NCBI GenBank assembly: GCA_041397725.1
Contig: JAWKVZ010000007.1
Location: forward strand, 186,001 to 250,000
Length of the DNA stretch: 64,000 bases
Origin: JAGRKR01 sp041397725
GTDB lineage: Bacteria > Pseudomonadota > Alphaproteobacteria > Rhizobiales > Hyphomicrobiaceae
Reading direction: 5' to 3'
Under the pieces are notes generated by a model. That model was given only the letters and a program-made list of their open reading frames with translations, was not told the DNA's origin and did not search any database. The translations under genes and the position numbers were made by a program. Of this stretch, positions 34,115 through 42,864 are shown piece by piece (position 1 is the stretch's first letter; every line of letters starts with the position of its first letter).

Positions 34115-34888
34115 ATGGCTTATGAAAACATCATCGCCGAGACGCGGGGCCGGGTCGGTCTCGTCACGCTCAATCGTCCGGCGGCCCTCAACGCCCTCAA
34201 CGCGGCGCTGATCAAGGAGCTGACCAAGGCGCTCGATGGCTTCGAGGCCGACGAGAACGTGGGCTGCATCGTCATAACCGGGTCCGAGAAGGCGTTCGCG
34301 GCCGGGGCGGACATCAAGGAGATGCAGGCCAAGACCTACATGGACGCCTACAAGGAAGACTTCATCGCCTCGTGGGATCGCGTCGCCCGCTGCCGCAAGC
34401 CGGTGATCGCCGCGGTTGCCGGCTACGCCCTAGGCGGCGGTTGCGAGCTTGCCATGATGTGCGACTTCATCATCGCCGCCGATACGGCCAAGTTCGGCCA
34501 GCCGGAAATCACCCTCGGCGTCATGCCGGGAGCCGGCGGCACGCAGCGCTTGACGCGCTTCGTCGGCAAGTCGAAGGCGATGGATCTCTGCCTGACGGGC
34601 CGCATGATGGATGCGACCGAGGCGGAGCGGGCGGGACTGGTCTCGCGCGTGGTGCCGGCAGCCGATCTCGTCGACGTCGCGATCAAGGCGGCCGAGAAGA
34701 TCGCCTCGTTCTCGCTTCCGGCCACGATGATGACCAAGGAGAGCGTGAACCGCTCCTACGAGACGACGCTTACCGAGGGCATCCGTTTCGAGCGGCGCGT
34801 CTTTCACGCCATGTTCGCCACCGAGGACCAGAAGGAAGGCATGGCCGCGTTCGTTGCGAAGCGGAAGCCCAACTTCAAGAACCGCTGA
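34115..34888 (+). CDS. Enoyl-CoA hydratase
   Basis: Crotonase-fold hydratase of 257 residues adding water to trans-2-enoyl-CoA in beta-oxidation. The oxyanion loop AFAAGADIKEM and the second active-site helix AVAGYALGGGCELAMMCDF with Glu, plus GQPEITLGVMPGAGGTQRLTRFVG with the second catalytic Glu, are conserved as in short-chain EchA/FadB-type enzymes. GAGGAACG precedes the ATG. No other beta-oxidation gene adjoins it. Confidence 0.92.
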   Translation: MAYENIIAETRGRVGLVTLNRPAALNALNAALIKELTKALDGFEADENVGCIVITGSEKAFAAGADIKEMQAKTYMDAYKEDFIASWDRVARCRKPVIAAVAGYALGGGCELAMMCDFIIAADTAKFGQPEITLGVMPGAGGTQRLTRFVGKSKAMDLCLTGRMMDATEAERAGLVSRVVPAADLVDVAIKAAEKIASFSLPATMMTKESVNRSYETTLTEGIRFERRVFHAMFATEDQKEGMAAFVAKRKPNFKNR

Positions 34889-34906
34889 GGCGGCGCTCGC
34901 TGCGAC

Positions 34907-35539
34907 TCACTTCGCGGCAGGGGTGCGCGGGTAGTCCTGCTTGTGCTCGAGATGGCGGTGGGTGAAGAAGGCGATGGCGCTGATGGCGGCAATCGTCAGC
35001 GCGCCGATGACGAACACATGGTTCGCGGCCCAGTCCGCCTTTCGCGTGCCGAGCTTGCCCGACGCCACGAGCCCCACGAGCCCGCCCAGTGCCAGTGCAC
35101 CCTGGATCGCGCCGAGGCGCGCTCCCAGACGCAGCATCGCGGGTCGGCGCAGCGAGCTACGGGGATAGCCGACGAGCTTCACGTATGAGACGAGAAGGGC
35201 CGCGACAAGCAGCATGGCCACCGCGTACTGCCAGCCGTGACGCCAGCTCAAGGGCGCCAGCCAGTACATGCCGAGCAGGGACAATGCCCCCCACTCGTAG
35301 GTGAGCGCCATGAGTCGCGCGTTGCGTCGCGCGGCGTGCATGATGGTGTCGGGCAGAACCCGATCCGACCGCCAGTGTGGCCGGTTGACAGCGACGGCGC
35401 CCATGATCGCCGCCACGGCGAAGAACGCGCCTGCCGCGAAGTTGAGGAGACGATGGTCCGCGGCCGCCGTCCAGGTCATGGCGCCGACGCTCACGAGCAG
35501 CGCCAGCAGGACCCACACGACATACTTCTGAAGAGACAT
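34907..35539 (-). CDS. Multispan membrane protein, paralogue of next gene
   Basis: Integral membrane protein of 210 residues with about six helices and no recognised named family. It starts MSLQKYVVWVLLALLVSVGAM and ends with ADWAANHVFVIGALTIAAISAIAFFTHRH. The same layout (DWAGNNIFFFGAMALAVISLVALQ) recurs at the end of the gene at 35587-36195, so the two are diverged tandem duplicates. Gap between them is 47 bases, same strand, so one operon. The longer frame upstream is not conserved. Function unknown. Confidence 0.7.
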   Translation of the reverse strand: MSLQKYVVWVLLALLVSVGAMTWTAAADHRLLNFAAGAFFAVAAIMGAVAVNRPHWRSDRVLPDTIMHAARRNARLMALTYEWGALSLLGMYWLAPLSWRHGWQYAVAMLLVAALLVSYVKLVGYPRSSLRRPAMLRLGARLGAIQGALALGGLVGLVASGKLGTRKADWAANHVFVIGALTIAAISAIAFFTHRHLEHKQDYPRTPAAK

Positions 35540-35586
35540 GGCTCGGCCCTGCTTCGCTCGGCGGCGCTCGTGCTCGTTGCGCGCCG

Positions 35587-36195
35587 CTATTTCTGCCCGA
35601 AGCGCTTGCTCGACTGCAAGGCCACGAGCGAGATGACGGCGAGCGCCATTGCGCCGAAGAAGAAGATGTTGTTGCCGGCCCAGTCCTGCGATCCCGGCCG
35701 CATGCCCGCCACCGTCTTGAAGCGCCACATCTTTCCGTCGACGAGCAGGCCGATCATGATCGCGCCCATGCCGACGAGCTGGATGAGCGACAGGTAGCGT
35801 GCGATCTTGAGAAGCGTGCGGTCCTCCGTCTTCGATTCCGCATCACGACCGAGCAGGAACGAGAAGAAGAGACACAGCGCGCCGGCCAGCACGAAGGCGA
35901 TCACGAACTGCCAGGCTTCCTTCCACTGCAGCACGGACCAGTAGGTCGTGAACAGCGCCAACGAGCCCCAGATCCAGACGAGGGACATATAGCGGGCGTT
36001 GAGGGCGGCGATTTCCGGCTCGCTGGCTCGCGCGTCCAGCGCCAGCTTGTTCTCGCGCAGGGCGTAGACCGCGAAGAAGATCGGCACGATGCAGGCGATC
36101 ACCATGTGAACGTAGAATTTCTCGGCCGCAGCCGTGATGACGAGAAGCGCGACGCTGACGCAGATCACCAGAACCCAAACGATCATTGCAGCCAT
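35587..36195 (-). CDS. Multispan membrane protein, paralogue of previous gene
   Basis: Membrane protein of 202 residues with about six helices: MIVWVLVICVSVALLVI, MVIACIVPIFFAVYAL, VWIWGSLALFTTYW, FVIAFVLAGALCLFFSFLL, YLSLIQLVGMGAIMIGLL and NNIFFFGAMALAVISLVAL. It shares the pattern of a middle ALNARYMSLVWIWGSLALF/ARRNARLMALTYEWGALSLL block with its neighbour. It is first in the pair. I do not recognise a characterised family. Confidence 0.7.
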   Translation of the reverse strand: MAAMIVWVLVICVSVALLVITAAAEKFYVHMVIACIVPIFFAVYALRENKLALDARASEPEIAALNARYMSLVWIWGSLALFTTYWSVLQWKEAWQFVIAFVLAGALCLFFSFLLGRDAESKTEDRTLLKIARYLSLIQLVGMGAIMIGLLVDGKMWRFKTVAGMRPGSQDWAGNNIFFFGAMALAVISLVALQSSKRFGQK

Positions 36196-36336
36196 CGTAT
36201 CCCCCTATGGCTCGCATTCTTCATTTGCCGGCCGGCAAGGCGACGTCGCACCGAGCCCCGTCCTGCGGACCGGGTCGGCGCGCCACATCCTTGCGCCACA
36301 TCGAGGCCGCGCTCCCATGAGCCCAGGCCGCTTCAC

Positions 36337-37350
36337 TCAACACTGGTAATAGGACCGGTACCACGCGATGAAACGGCGAACGCCTTCCGCGATCGGCGTG
36401 CTCGGGCGGAACCCGACGTCGCGGACCAGACGATCGACGTCGGCATAGGTTTCCACCACGTCGCCCGGCTGCAGCGGCAGCAGCGTGCGCTCGGCCTTGC
36501 GGCCCAGCTCCGTCTCGATCAGGCCGAGCAGGTCCAGCAGATGCACGGGCTGGTTGTTGCCGATATTGTAAAGGCGATAGGGAGCCGACGATGTCGCGGA
36601 ACTCGGCGTCGCGCCCGACCAGTCGGGATCGGGTGCCGCCACGGCGTCGAGCGTCCGGCAGACGCCTTCGACCACGTCGTCGACATAGGTGAAGTCGCGG
36701 GAATGATTGCCGTGGTTGTAAAGCTCGATCGGCTGGCCGGCGAGGATCGCCTTGGCGAACTTGAACATCGCCATGTCCGGCCGGCCCCATGGCCCGTAGA
36801 CCGTGAAGAAGCGGAGTCCGGTGACCGGCAGCCGGTAGAGATGCGCGTAAGAGTGCGCCATCAGCTCGTTGGCCTTCTTGGTGGCCGCGTACAGGCTGAT
36901 GGGATGGTCGACGTTCTGGGAGACGCTGAACGGCACGTTGGTGTTGGCGCCGTAGACCGAGCTCGATGACGCGAAGACGAGATGCTCGACCTTGGCGTGG
37001 CGGCACGCCTCGAGCAGGTTGAGAAAGCCGACGAGGTTCGAGTTGCCGTAGGAATAGGGGTCCTTCTCGGCATGCCGGACGCCGGCCTGGGCGGCAAGGT
37101 GCACGACGCGGTCGGGCCGGGTCTCGCTGGAGCTGAACAGCGCGTCCATCACGGCGCGGTCGGCGAGATCGCCGCGGATCATGCGGAACGCGCTCGATCC
37201 TTCGAGCAACGCCAGACGCGCCTCCTTGAGGGAGACGTCGTAATAGGGGTTCAGATTGTCGATACCGACGACCTCGTCGCCGCGCTTCAGCAGAGCCTGG
37301 GCCGTGTGAAAGCCGATAAAGCCAGCCGCGCCCGTCACAAGAATGCGCAT
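36337..37350 (-). CDS. NAD-dependent epimerase, UDP-glucuronate 4-epimerase type
   Basis: SDR-extended sugar-nucleotide epimerase of 337 residues. The Rossmann loop is MRILVTGAAGFIGFHTAQ; the catalytic Ser/Thr and Tyr-x-x-x-Lys appear in VFASSSSVYGANTNVP and SLYAATKKANELMAHSY; GLRFFTVYGPWGRPDMA and VRDVGFRPSTPIAEGVRRFIAWYRSYY are typical of the UDP-glucuronate 4-epimerase (LpsL/WbpP-like) group, which makes UDP-galacturonate for surface polysaccharides. It stands alone. The role in LPS or exopolysaccharide is inferred from family only. Confidence 0.88.
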   Translation of the reverse strand: MRILVTGAAGFIGFHTAQALLKRGDEVVGIDNLNPYYDVSLKEARLALLEGSSAFRMIRGDLADRAVMDALFSSSETRPDRVVHLAAQAGVRHAEKDPYSYGNSNLVGFLNLLEACRHAKVEHLVFASSSSVYGANTNVPFSVSQNVDHPISLYAATKKANELMAHSYAHLYRLPVTGLRFFTVYGPWGRPDMAMFKFAKAILAGQPIELYNHGNHSRDFTYVDDVVEGVCRTLDAVAAPDPDWSGATPSSATSSAPYRLYNIGNNQPVHLLDLLGLIETELGRKAERTLLPLQPGDVVETYADVDRLVRDVGFRPSTPIAEGVRRFIAWYRSYYQC

Positions 37351-37569
37351 ACGTCGCTCGAATCGTTGGTTGACGCCTCTCGCCTTGTCTTAGCAGCCGA
37401 GGCCGGCAGGAGCCAGCATGGCGGACGACAGCGACGAAGTGGCGCTTGCCGGCCGTTCCCTCTGCCGCCGAGACGGCTGGCATATGAGCCACACTGTGGC
37501 GCGGATCGGCCGGGCGGGCGACGAATCATGCTACGTTGACTTGAACTCTTCATGGGAGCGGGGGGCGCG

Positions 37570-37986
37570 ATGATCGGCTTCCAACGCACGGGAGTTCTCG
37601 CTTCGGATATCCTGGGCATGCTGGCCTGGCGAGGCGGTGGTGTGACCTTCGTCGAGCTGCTGAAGTTCGTGCCGGAGTTGCGCGGTGCGCTGCCGTTCCA
37701 CGACGAGACCTGTCCACCCATTCTCTACTGGCAAGGCCTCTGCGAGGATGGCATCGCCGCCATTCGCAGCGCGCTCGACGACGGCTACGTGCAATTGCTG
37801 CCGGTGAGCCCCCTCGTCTACGTCCTCGACGGATACGTTTCACAGATTCCCCTCGCCTGCGAGCGCAAGAGCTACCGGGAGACCCGCTGGCTGCCGGTCA
37901 CGTTCGCAGTCACCGAGGCGGGCGCGGAGACCGCTGCGCGCGAAGGCCTCGTCATGGCCGCGAACACACGACTGTTCCGCCACTAG
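37570..37986 (+). CDS. Hypothetical protein
   Basis: Protein of 138 residues, not recognised. It reads MIGFQRTGVLASDILGMLAWRGG, then FVELLKFVPELRGALPFHDE, ALDDGYVQLLPVSPLVYVLDGYV and ends WLPVTFAVTEAGAETAAREG. The tail resembles the end of winged-helix proteins where LT-x-x-G-x-x-x-A closes a wing, but this is weak. No membrane helix or signal peptide. Another ATG six codons upstream is possible. It is divergent from the epimerase. Confidence 0.6.
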   Translation: MIGFQRTGVLASDILGMLAWRGGGVTFVELLKFVPELRGALPFHDETCPPILYWQGLCEDGIAAIRSALDDGYVQLLPVSPLVYVLDGYVSQIPLACERKSYRETRWLPVTFAVTEAGAETAAREGLVMAANTRLFRH

Positions 37987-38159
37987 CTCTCGCCTGGCGC
38001 AATCGATCGGATTGGGGGCGATCCGCCTGTCCATTGCGTGCGGGCACCCGATGTCTCGATCCCGAAATGTGCCGCCGCCGCCGATGACGGTATTGTCTAG
38101 GAATTCAATCAGAAAACGGAATATCAGAGTTAACTGCACGTAAATAATGGCCCCATAGC

Positions 38160-40370
38160 ATGCGGCTTGGGGAGCGCTCGAGGCTACGGCGTCGCGCGCG
38201 TGGGACGCAGGGATTGCGATCGGCAGTACGTGGGCAGGCATGCTCATTGCCGGCGCCATCTCGTTTCCGCGCGAGGTGCGGAGTTCCGCTCGTCTCCCTC
38301 TTCGAGGACGTCGGTCTTCTGGCGCATGAGGGCGGGGTGAAGGAGACTTCGAACAGCAAGGCAGCGCCGGCCGGAAAGGTGAAGCGGCGGCATGCGAGCT
38401 TCAGCTTGAAGCTGAAGCTGCTCGTGCTCGGGCCCATCGTCGTCTCGCTGCTCTGCGTGGCGTTCCTCTCCGTCGTCTTCCTCTATTTCACACTCGTTCT
38501 TCCCTCCCCGTTGACCGTCGAGCAACGTCAGGGGGCGCCCGTCGTGCGCATTCTGGCGCGTGACGGCTCGGTCCTCGCCGAGCGCGGCTCCGGCCGGGGC
38601 TACGTCCCGCTGGACCTGATGCCGCGACAGCTCGTGGAGGCGGTCGTCGCCACGGAGGACAGGCGGTTCTTCCAGCACTGGGGCCTCGACCCGCGCGGGC
38701 TGTTACGGGCGTTCTTCACCAACTTGCGCGCCGGCCGCTACATGCAGGGCGGCTCGACGATCACCCAGCAGCTCGCCAAGAACCTGTTCCTGCACTCGAA
38801 CAGGACGCTCGGCCGCAAGATCGACGAGCTGCTGCTCGCCTTGTGGCTGGAATTGCGGCTGAGCAAGCGCGACATCCTCGAGGTGTACCTCAACCGCGTC
38901 TACTTCGGCAGCGGGGCCTATGGCGTCGAATCGGCGGCGCGCACCTATTTCGGCAAGCCGGCGACCAAGCTCACGCTGGCCGAATCCGCGCTGCTGGCCG
39001 GCATGCTCAAGGCGCCGTCGCGTTATTCCCCGTCGGCCAAGCCGGGCTTGGCGCGCGCCCGTGCCCGTGTCGTTCTCGCCAATATGCACGCGGCAGGCTT
39101 CATCTCGAAGCCGCAGCTTCGAACGGCGCTGGCGTTTTCGCTGCGCTTCCGCATGGAGGAGCAGCAGAAGAAGGAGCGGGGGCTCGAGTACGCCGTCGAC
39201 CACGTTCTTGAGAGCTTGCCTGACCTCGTGCTGCCGCGTCACGGCAGGATCTCCGTCGAGACGACCATCGACGCCGACTTGCAGCGGCTCGCTCAGGCCG
39301 CGATCACGCGCAGCCTCGAGCGTGATGCCGCCCGCTTCAAGGCCGGGCAGGCCGCACTCGTCATGCTCGACAGGGACGGCGCCGTCAGGGTGATCGTCGG
39401 TGGGCGTTCCTACAAGACGAGCCAATTCAATCGCGCCAGCAAGGCGCGCCGGCAACCGGGCTCGGCCTTCAAGCCGATCGTCTACCTGACGGCTGTGGAA
39501 ACGGGGCTTCTTCCCGACAGCGAGGTCAAGGATATCCCTGTGGTCGTCGATGGCTGGATGCCGCGCAACACGAGCGGGCAGTATCGCGGCAGCATGACGT
39601 TGCGCGACGCCCTGTCGGGCTCGGTCAACTCGGTCGCCGTGCGGCTGCTGCTCGAGTCGGGCATCGCCAAGGTCAAGGAGACCGCCAGACGTCTCGGCAT
39701 TCACTCGACGCTCGGCAGCGATGCCTCCATCGCGCTCGGCACCTCGGAGGTCACGCTGCTGGAGCTGACGTCGGCCTACGTGCCATTCGCGAACGGCGGC
39801 TATGCGCGCCAACCCTACGTGGTTCGTCGCGTGGTCAGCGAGGACGGCACGGTGCTGTTCAAGCGGCGTGGCAAGGACCAGCCGGGCGGGCGCTCAGCGC
39901 GGGCCGACGAGCCCGTCGTCAGCCGCAAGCACATCGGCGCCATGAACGACATGCTCAACGCCGTCGTCGTCCAGGGCACGGGGCGAGGCGCCGTCATTCC
40001 CCTTCATCCCGTCGGCGGCAAGACCGGCACGAGCCAGGACTACCGCGACGCGTGGTTCATCGGCTACTCCGCCCGCTTCGTCACAGGGGTATGGCTCGGC
40101 AACGACGATGCACGGCCGATGCGGCAGGTCACGGGCGGCGGCCTGCCGACCAGGATCTGGCGCGAGGTGATGCTGGCCGCGCATCGGGGCTTGAGGCCCA
40201 TTGCGTTGCCGGGCACCATCGTTTGGCAGCCCGCCTCTCCGCCACTCGTCGTGGGCGAGGCCGGGGACCGCGTCAAGCCACGCATGCTCGAGGCTGCCGG
40301 CGGACCCGTGGCGCCCGCGCGCGGCTCCGGCTGGGGCCTGGACTTTCTTGCGCGCCTGTTCGGCAAGTGA
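38160..40370 (+). CDS. Class A penicillin-binding protein (PBP1A family)
   Basis: Bifunctional peptidoglycan synthase. After a membrane helix (LLVLGPIVVSLLCVAFLSVVFLYF) the GT51 transglycosylase domain has the catalytic-Glu motif AVVATEDRRFFQHWG, QGGSTITQQLAKNLFL and RKIDELLLALWLE. The transpeptidase domain has the active-site SxxK in PGSAFKPIVYL, SxN in SGSVNSV and the KTG triad HPVGGKTGTSQDYRDAWF, all intact. The start is uncertain: the listed ATG yields 736 residues with an unusual Arg/Cys-rich leader, whereas a GTG at 38337 in a GGGCGGG context gives 677 residues and a more normal N terminus. No partner genes adjoin it. Confidence 0.9.
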   Translation: MRLGERSRLRRRARGTQGLRSAVRGQACSLPAPSRFRARCGVPLVSLFEDVGLLAHEGGVKETSNSKAAPAGKVKRRHASFSLKLKLLVLGPIVVSLLCVAFLSVVFLYFTLVLPSPLTVEQRQGAPVVRILARDGSVLAERGSGRGYVPLDLMPRQLVEAVVATEDRRFFQHWGLDPRGLLRAFFTNLRAGRYMQGGSTITQQLAKNLFLHSNRTLGRKIDELLLALWLELRLSKRDILEVYLNRVYFGSGAYGVESAARTYFGKPATKLTLAESALLAGMLKAPSRYSPSAKPGLARARARVVLANMHAAGFISKPQLRTALAFSLRFRMEEQQKKERGLEYAVDHVLESLPDLVLPRHGRISVETTIDADLQRLAQAAITRSLERDAARFKAGQAALVMLDRDGAVRVIVGGRSYKTSQFNRASKARRQPGSAFKPIVYLTAVETGLLPDSEVKDIPVVVDGWMPRNTSGQYRGSMTLRDALSGSVNSVAVRLLLESGIAKVKETARRLGIHSTLGSDASIALGTSEVTLLELTSAYVPFANGGYARQPYVVRRVVSEDGTVLFKRRGKDQPGGRSARADEPVVSRKHIGAMNDMLNAVVVQGTGRGAVIPLHPVGGKTGTSQDYRDAWFIGYSARFVTGVWLGNDDARPMRQVTGGGLPTRIWREVMLAAHRGLRPIALPGTIVWQPASPPLVVGEAGDRVKPRMLEAAGGPVAPARGSGWGLDFLARLFGK

Positions 40371-40416
40371 AGCGCAAGCCGCGACGCGATCGGCAGCGCA
40401 TGCGCCGAGCGGCACC

Positions 40417-40926
40417 CTAGTGATGCGAGCCTTTGTGTGAGCCCGGCGCGCTCGACCCGATCGCCTCGACGTCCAGCTCGATCTCGATCCTGCCGGCCTT
40501 CTCGAACGTCAGCGTCGCCTTGACGGCTTGCCCCTTCACGATCGGTCGTCGCAAGTCGATGAACATGATGTGGTAGCCGCCGGGCTTGAGCTCGACCTTG
40601 CCGCCGGCCGGGATCTCCAGGCCCTTGGGCAGCAGGCGCATGCGCATGACGCCCTTCTCGACGGACATCTCGTGGATCTCGATCTTGCCGGCAATGGGAG
40701 AGGCGCCGGCGATCAGCCGATCGGGTTGACCGCCCTTGTTCTCGATGGTCACGAAGCCGGCGCCGACTTTCGCCCCTCCAGGCGTGGCGCGCGACCACGG
40801 GCTGCTCAGCACCAGCGCGCCGAGCTTGTATTCGCGGGCCTGCGCTGTCGATGACAGGACCGTCACGATTGCAGCCGCGAGCAGGGCTGCCGTCAGAGAC
40901 CAGCGAGGCATCATCGTCATCTCCAT
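40417..40926 (-). CDS. Periplasmic copper chaperone PCu(A)C
   Basis: Secreted copper chaperone of 169 residues that delivers Cu(I) for cytochrome c oxidase CuA assembly. The signal peptide runs MPRWSLTAALLAAAIVTVLSSTAQA. The copper motif H-(M)-x10-M-x21-H-x-M is recognisable in IHEMSVEKGVMRMRLLP and YHIMFIDLRRP. The C terminus is His-rich (SHKGSHH). Several Met codons compete as starts; 40926 is a compromise. It converges on the PBP gene. Confidence 0.88.
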   Translation of the reverse strand: MEMTMMPRWSLTAALLAAAIVTVLSSTAQAREYKLGALVLSSPWSRATPGGAKVGAGFVTIENKGGQPDRLIAGASPIAGKIEIHEMSVEKGVMRMRLLPKGLEIPAGGKVELKPGGYHIMFIDLRRPIVKGQAVKATLTFEKAGRIEIELDVEAIGSSAPGSHKGSHH

Positions 40927-41195
40927 GTCCGGCCCATACTTGGCCGCGTGCCGGCGACCTCCCGTCCGGGGGGTTCGCATACAATCTACGCGATCGGGGT
41001 GTTTCGAGCGGGCCGCCGCCGAGGTTACAAATTGACACAGCTTCGGGATCGGCGCCCCCCTTCACCATGGCGACAGAGCGTCAGCCGGCCGGCCTCCTCG
41101 CAACGATATGCTTGACCAGGACGCCAGGAGCAGCAATCTCGCCCGCCTGTGGCGAAAGTAACTTGTCCGGCGACCGGCGGAGGCCCCTGACGGCA

Positions 41196-42785
41196 ATGGC
41201 GAGCACAATCATGAATCTTGCGCGGCTCCTGCGGGCCGGCATCGTGCTGGCCCGGCACGGCGTGCGCTTCGTGCCCGCGGGGATGAAGGTTCCGCTGCCG
41301 CTGACGCTCGCGCGGGTCGCCGCCTATCCGTTCTGGCTTCTCGAAGCGCCCTTCCGCCGGCGCCAGTCGAAGGCGACGCGTGTGTCGGAGGCTCTGAACA
41401 GCCTCGGGCCGTCCTACATCAAGCTCGGTCAGTTCCTGGCGACCCGCGAGGACGTCATCGGTGGGGAGCTGGCGCGCGACCTGCGACACCTGCAGGACCG
41501 GCTGCCCCCCTTTGGCATGGCGGAGGCGCGCCGTACCATCGAGGAGGCGTTCGGCGGCCGGCTGGAGGATCACTTCGCCGCCTTCGATCCGCCGGTCGCC
41601 GCGGCATCCATCGCCCAGGTGCATTCCGCTGTCGTCGAGGAGCACGGCCAGCGCCGCAAGATGGCGGTCAAGATTCTGCGCCCCGGAATCGAGCGGCGCT
41701 TCAAGCGCGACCTCGAAAGCTACTATTTCGCGGCGCGCACCATCGAGCGCTTCCACGAGCCGTCGCGCCGGCTGAAGCCCGTCGCGGTCGTCGACACGTT
41801 GAAGCGGACGACGGAGCTGGAGATGGATCTGCGCCTCGAGGCGGCGGCCATCTCGGAAATGGCCGACAACATCCGCAGCGACGAAGGATTCCGCGTGCCC
41901 AACGTGGATTGGCGGCGCACCTCGCGGCGGGTCCTGACGCTCGAGTGGATCGACGGCGTGCCCATCTCCGACAAGGCCGGCTTGCAGGCGGCGGGGCACG
42001 ATCTCAACGCGCTCGGCTTGACGGTTCTGCGCTCGTTTCTGCGACATGCGATGCGCGACGGCTTCTTCCATGCCGACATGCATCAGGGCAACCTGTTCGT
42101 CGATGCCGCCGGCACCGTGGTGGCGGTCGATTTCGGCATCATGGGTCGGCTCGGCCCGAAGGAGCGGCGCTTCCTCGCCGAGATCCTGCACGGTCTCATC
42201 ACGCGCGACTATCGCCGCGCGGCCGACGTGCACTTCTGGGCGGGCTATGTGCCCCCGCACCATCCTGTCGACGTGTTCGCGCAGGCGCTGCGCGCCATCG
42301 GCGAGCCGATCCATGGCCGCACGGCAGAGGAGATCTCGATGGCCGACCTGCTCGGCCAGCTCTTCGCCTACACGGAAGTGTTCGACATGCAGACGCGGCC
42401 GGAGCTCATCCTGCTGCAGAAGAGCATGGTGCTGGTCGAGGGCGTCGCCCGCTCGCTCGATCCCAGGCTCAACCTCTGGACGGCCGCGGAGCCCATCGCC
42501 AAGGAGTGGATGGCCGCCAATCTCGGCGCTGCCGGGGTCGTCAAGGAGGCTCGCGAGGGCGCGGGCGAGCTCGGCAAGTTCTTCTCGGGTCTGCCGCCGC
42601 TTCTCGCCCAGGCCGAGCGGACGGCTGAAGCGCTGGGCGTCATGGCGCGCGACGGCTGGCGGCTCGACGACGGCACGATCGAGCGGCTCGCCGCCGCGGA
42701 GGCGCGTCGCAACCGCTCGGGTCGCATCGCGCTCTGGGTGGGGGCGGTGGCGCTCGTGGCGCTGGCTCTGTCGCAACTGCTGTAG
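41196..42785 (+). CDS. ubiB: Ubiquinone biosynthesis protein UbiB (ADCK-like)
   Basis: Membrane-associated atypical kinase/ATPase of 529 residues assisting ubiquinone synthesis. The KxGQ motif is in LGPSYIKLGQFLATREDVI, the Ala-rich loop in VAAASIAQVHSA, the lysine in MAVKILRPGIERRF, and the catalytic/metal residues in FFHADMHQGNLFVD and VAVDFGIMGRLG. A C-terminal transmembrane segment (IALWVGAVALVALALSQLL) anchors it. The frame is open upstream to 40851 without conserved sequence, so the ATG at 41196 is used. Confidence 0.93.
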   Translation: MASTIMNLARLLRAGIVLARHGVRFVPAGMKVPLPLTLARVAAYPFWLLEAPFRRRQSKATRVSEALNSLGPSYIKLGQFLATREDVIGGELARDLRHLQDRLPPFGMAEARRTIEEAFGGRLEDHFAAFDPPVAAASIAQVHSAVVEEHGQRRKMAVKILRPGIERRFKRDLESYYFAARTIERFHEPSRRLKPVAVVDTLKRTTELEMDLRLEAAAISEMADNIRSDEGFRVPNVDWRRTSRRVLTLEWIDGVPISDKAGLQAAGHDLNALGLTVLRSFLRHAMRDGFFHADMHQGNLFVDAAGTVVAVDFGIMGRLGPKERRFLAEILHGLITRDYRRAADVHFWAGYVPPHHPVDVFAQALRAIGEPIHGRTAEEISMADLLGQLFAYTEVFDMQTRPELILLQKSMVLVEGVARSLDPRLNLWTAAEPIAKEWMAANLGAAGVVKEAREGAGELGKFFSGLPPLLAQAERTAEALGVMARDGWRLDDGTIERLAAAEARRNRSGRIALWVGAVALVALALSQLL

Positions 42786-42864
42786 TGGTCCGGATGGCAC
42801 GGTTCGCGGGTGAACAAGGCGTTAACGGCCCCGTGCTAGACTGCCCGGGAGTTTCGAGTAGGGA

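Noticed and set aside
40851..41195. N-terminal extension of UbiB by 115 residues
   Set aside because: Not conserved in the family; overlaps the PCu(A)C leader region and lacks a ribosome site.
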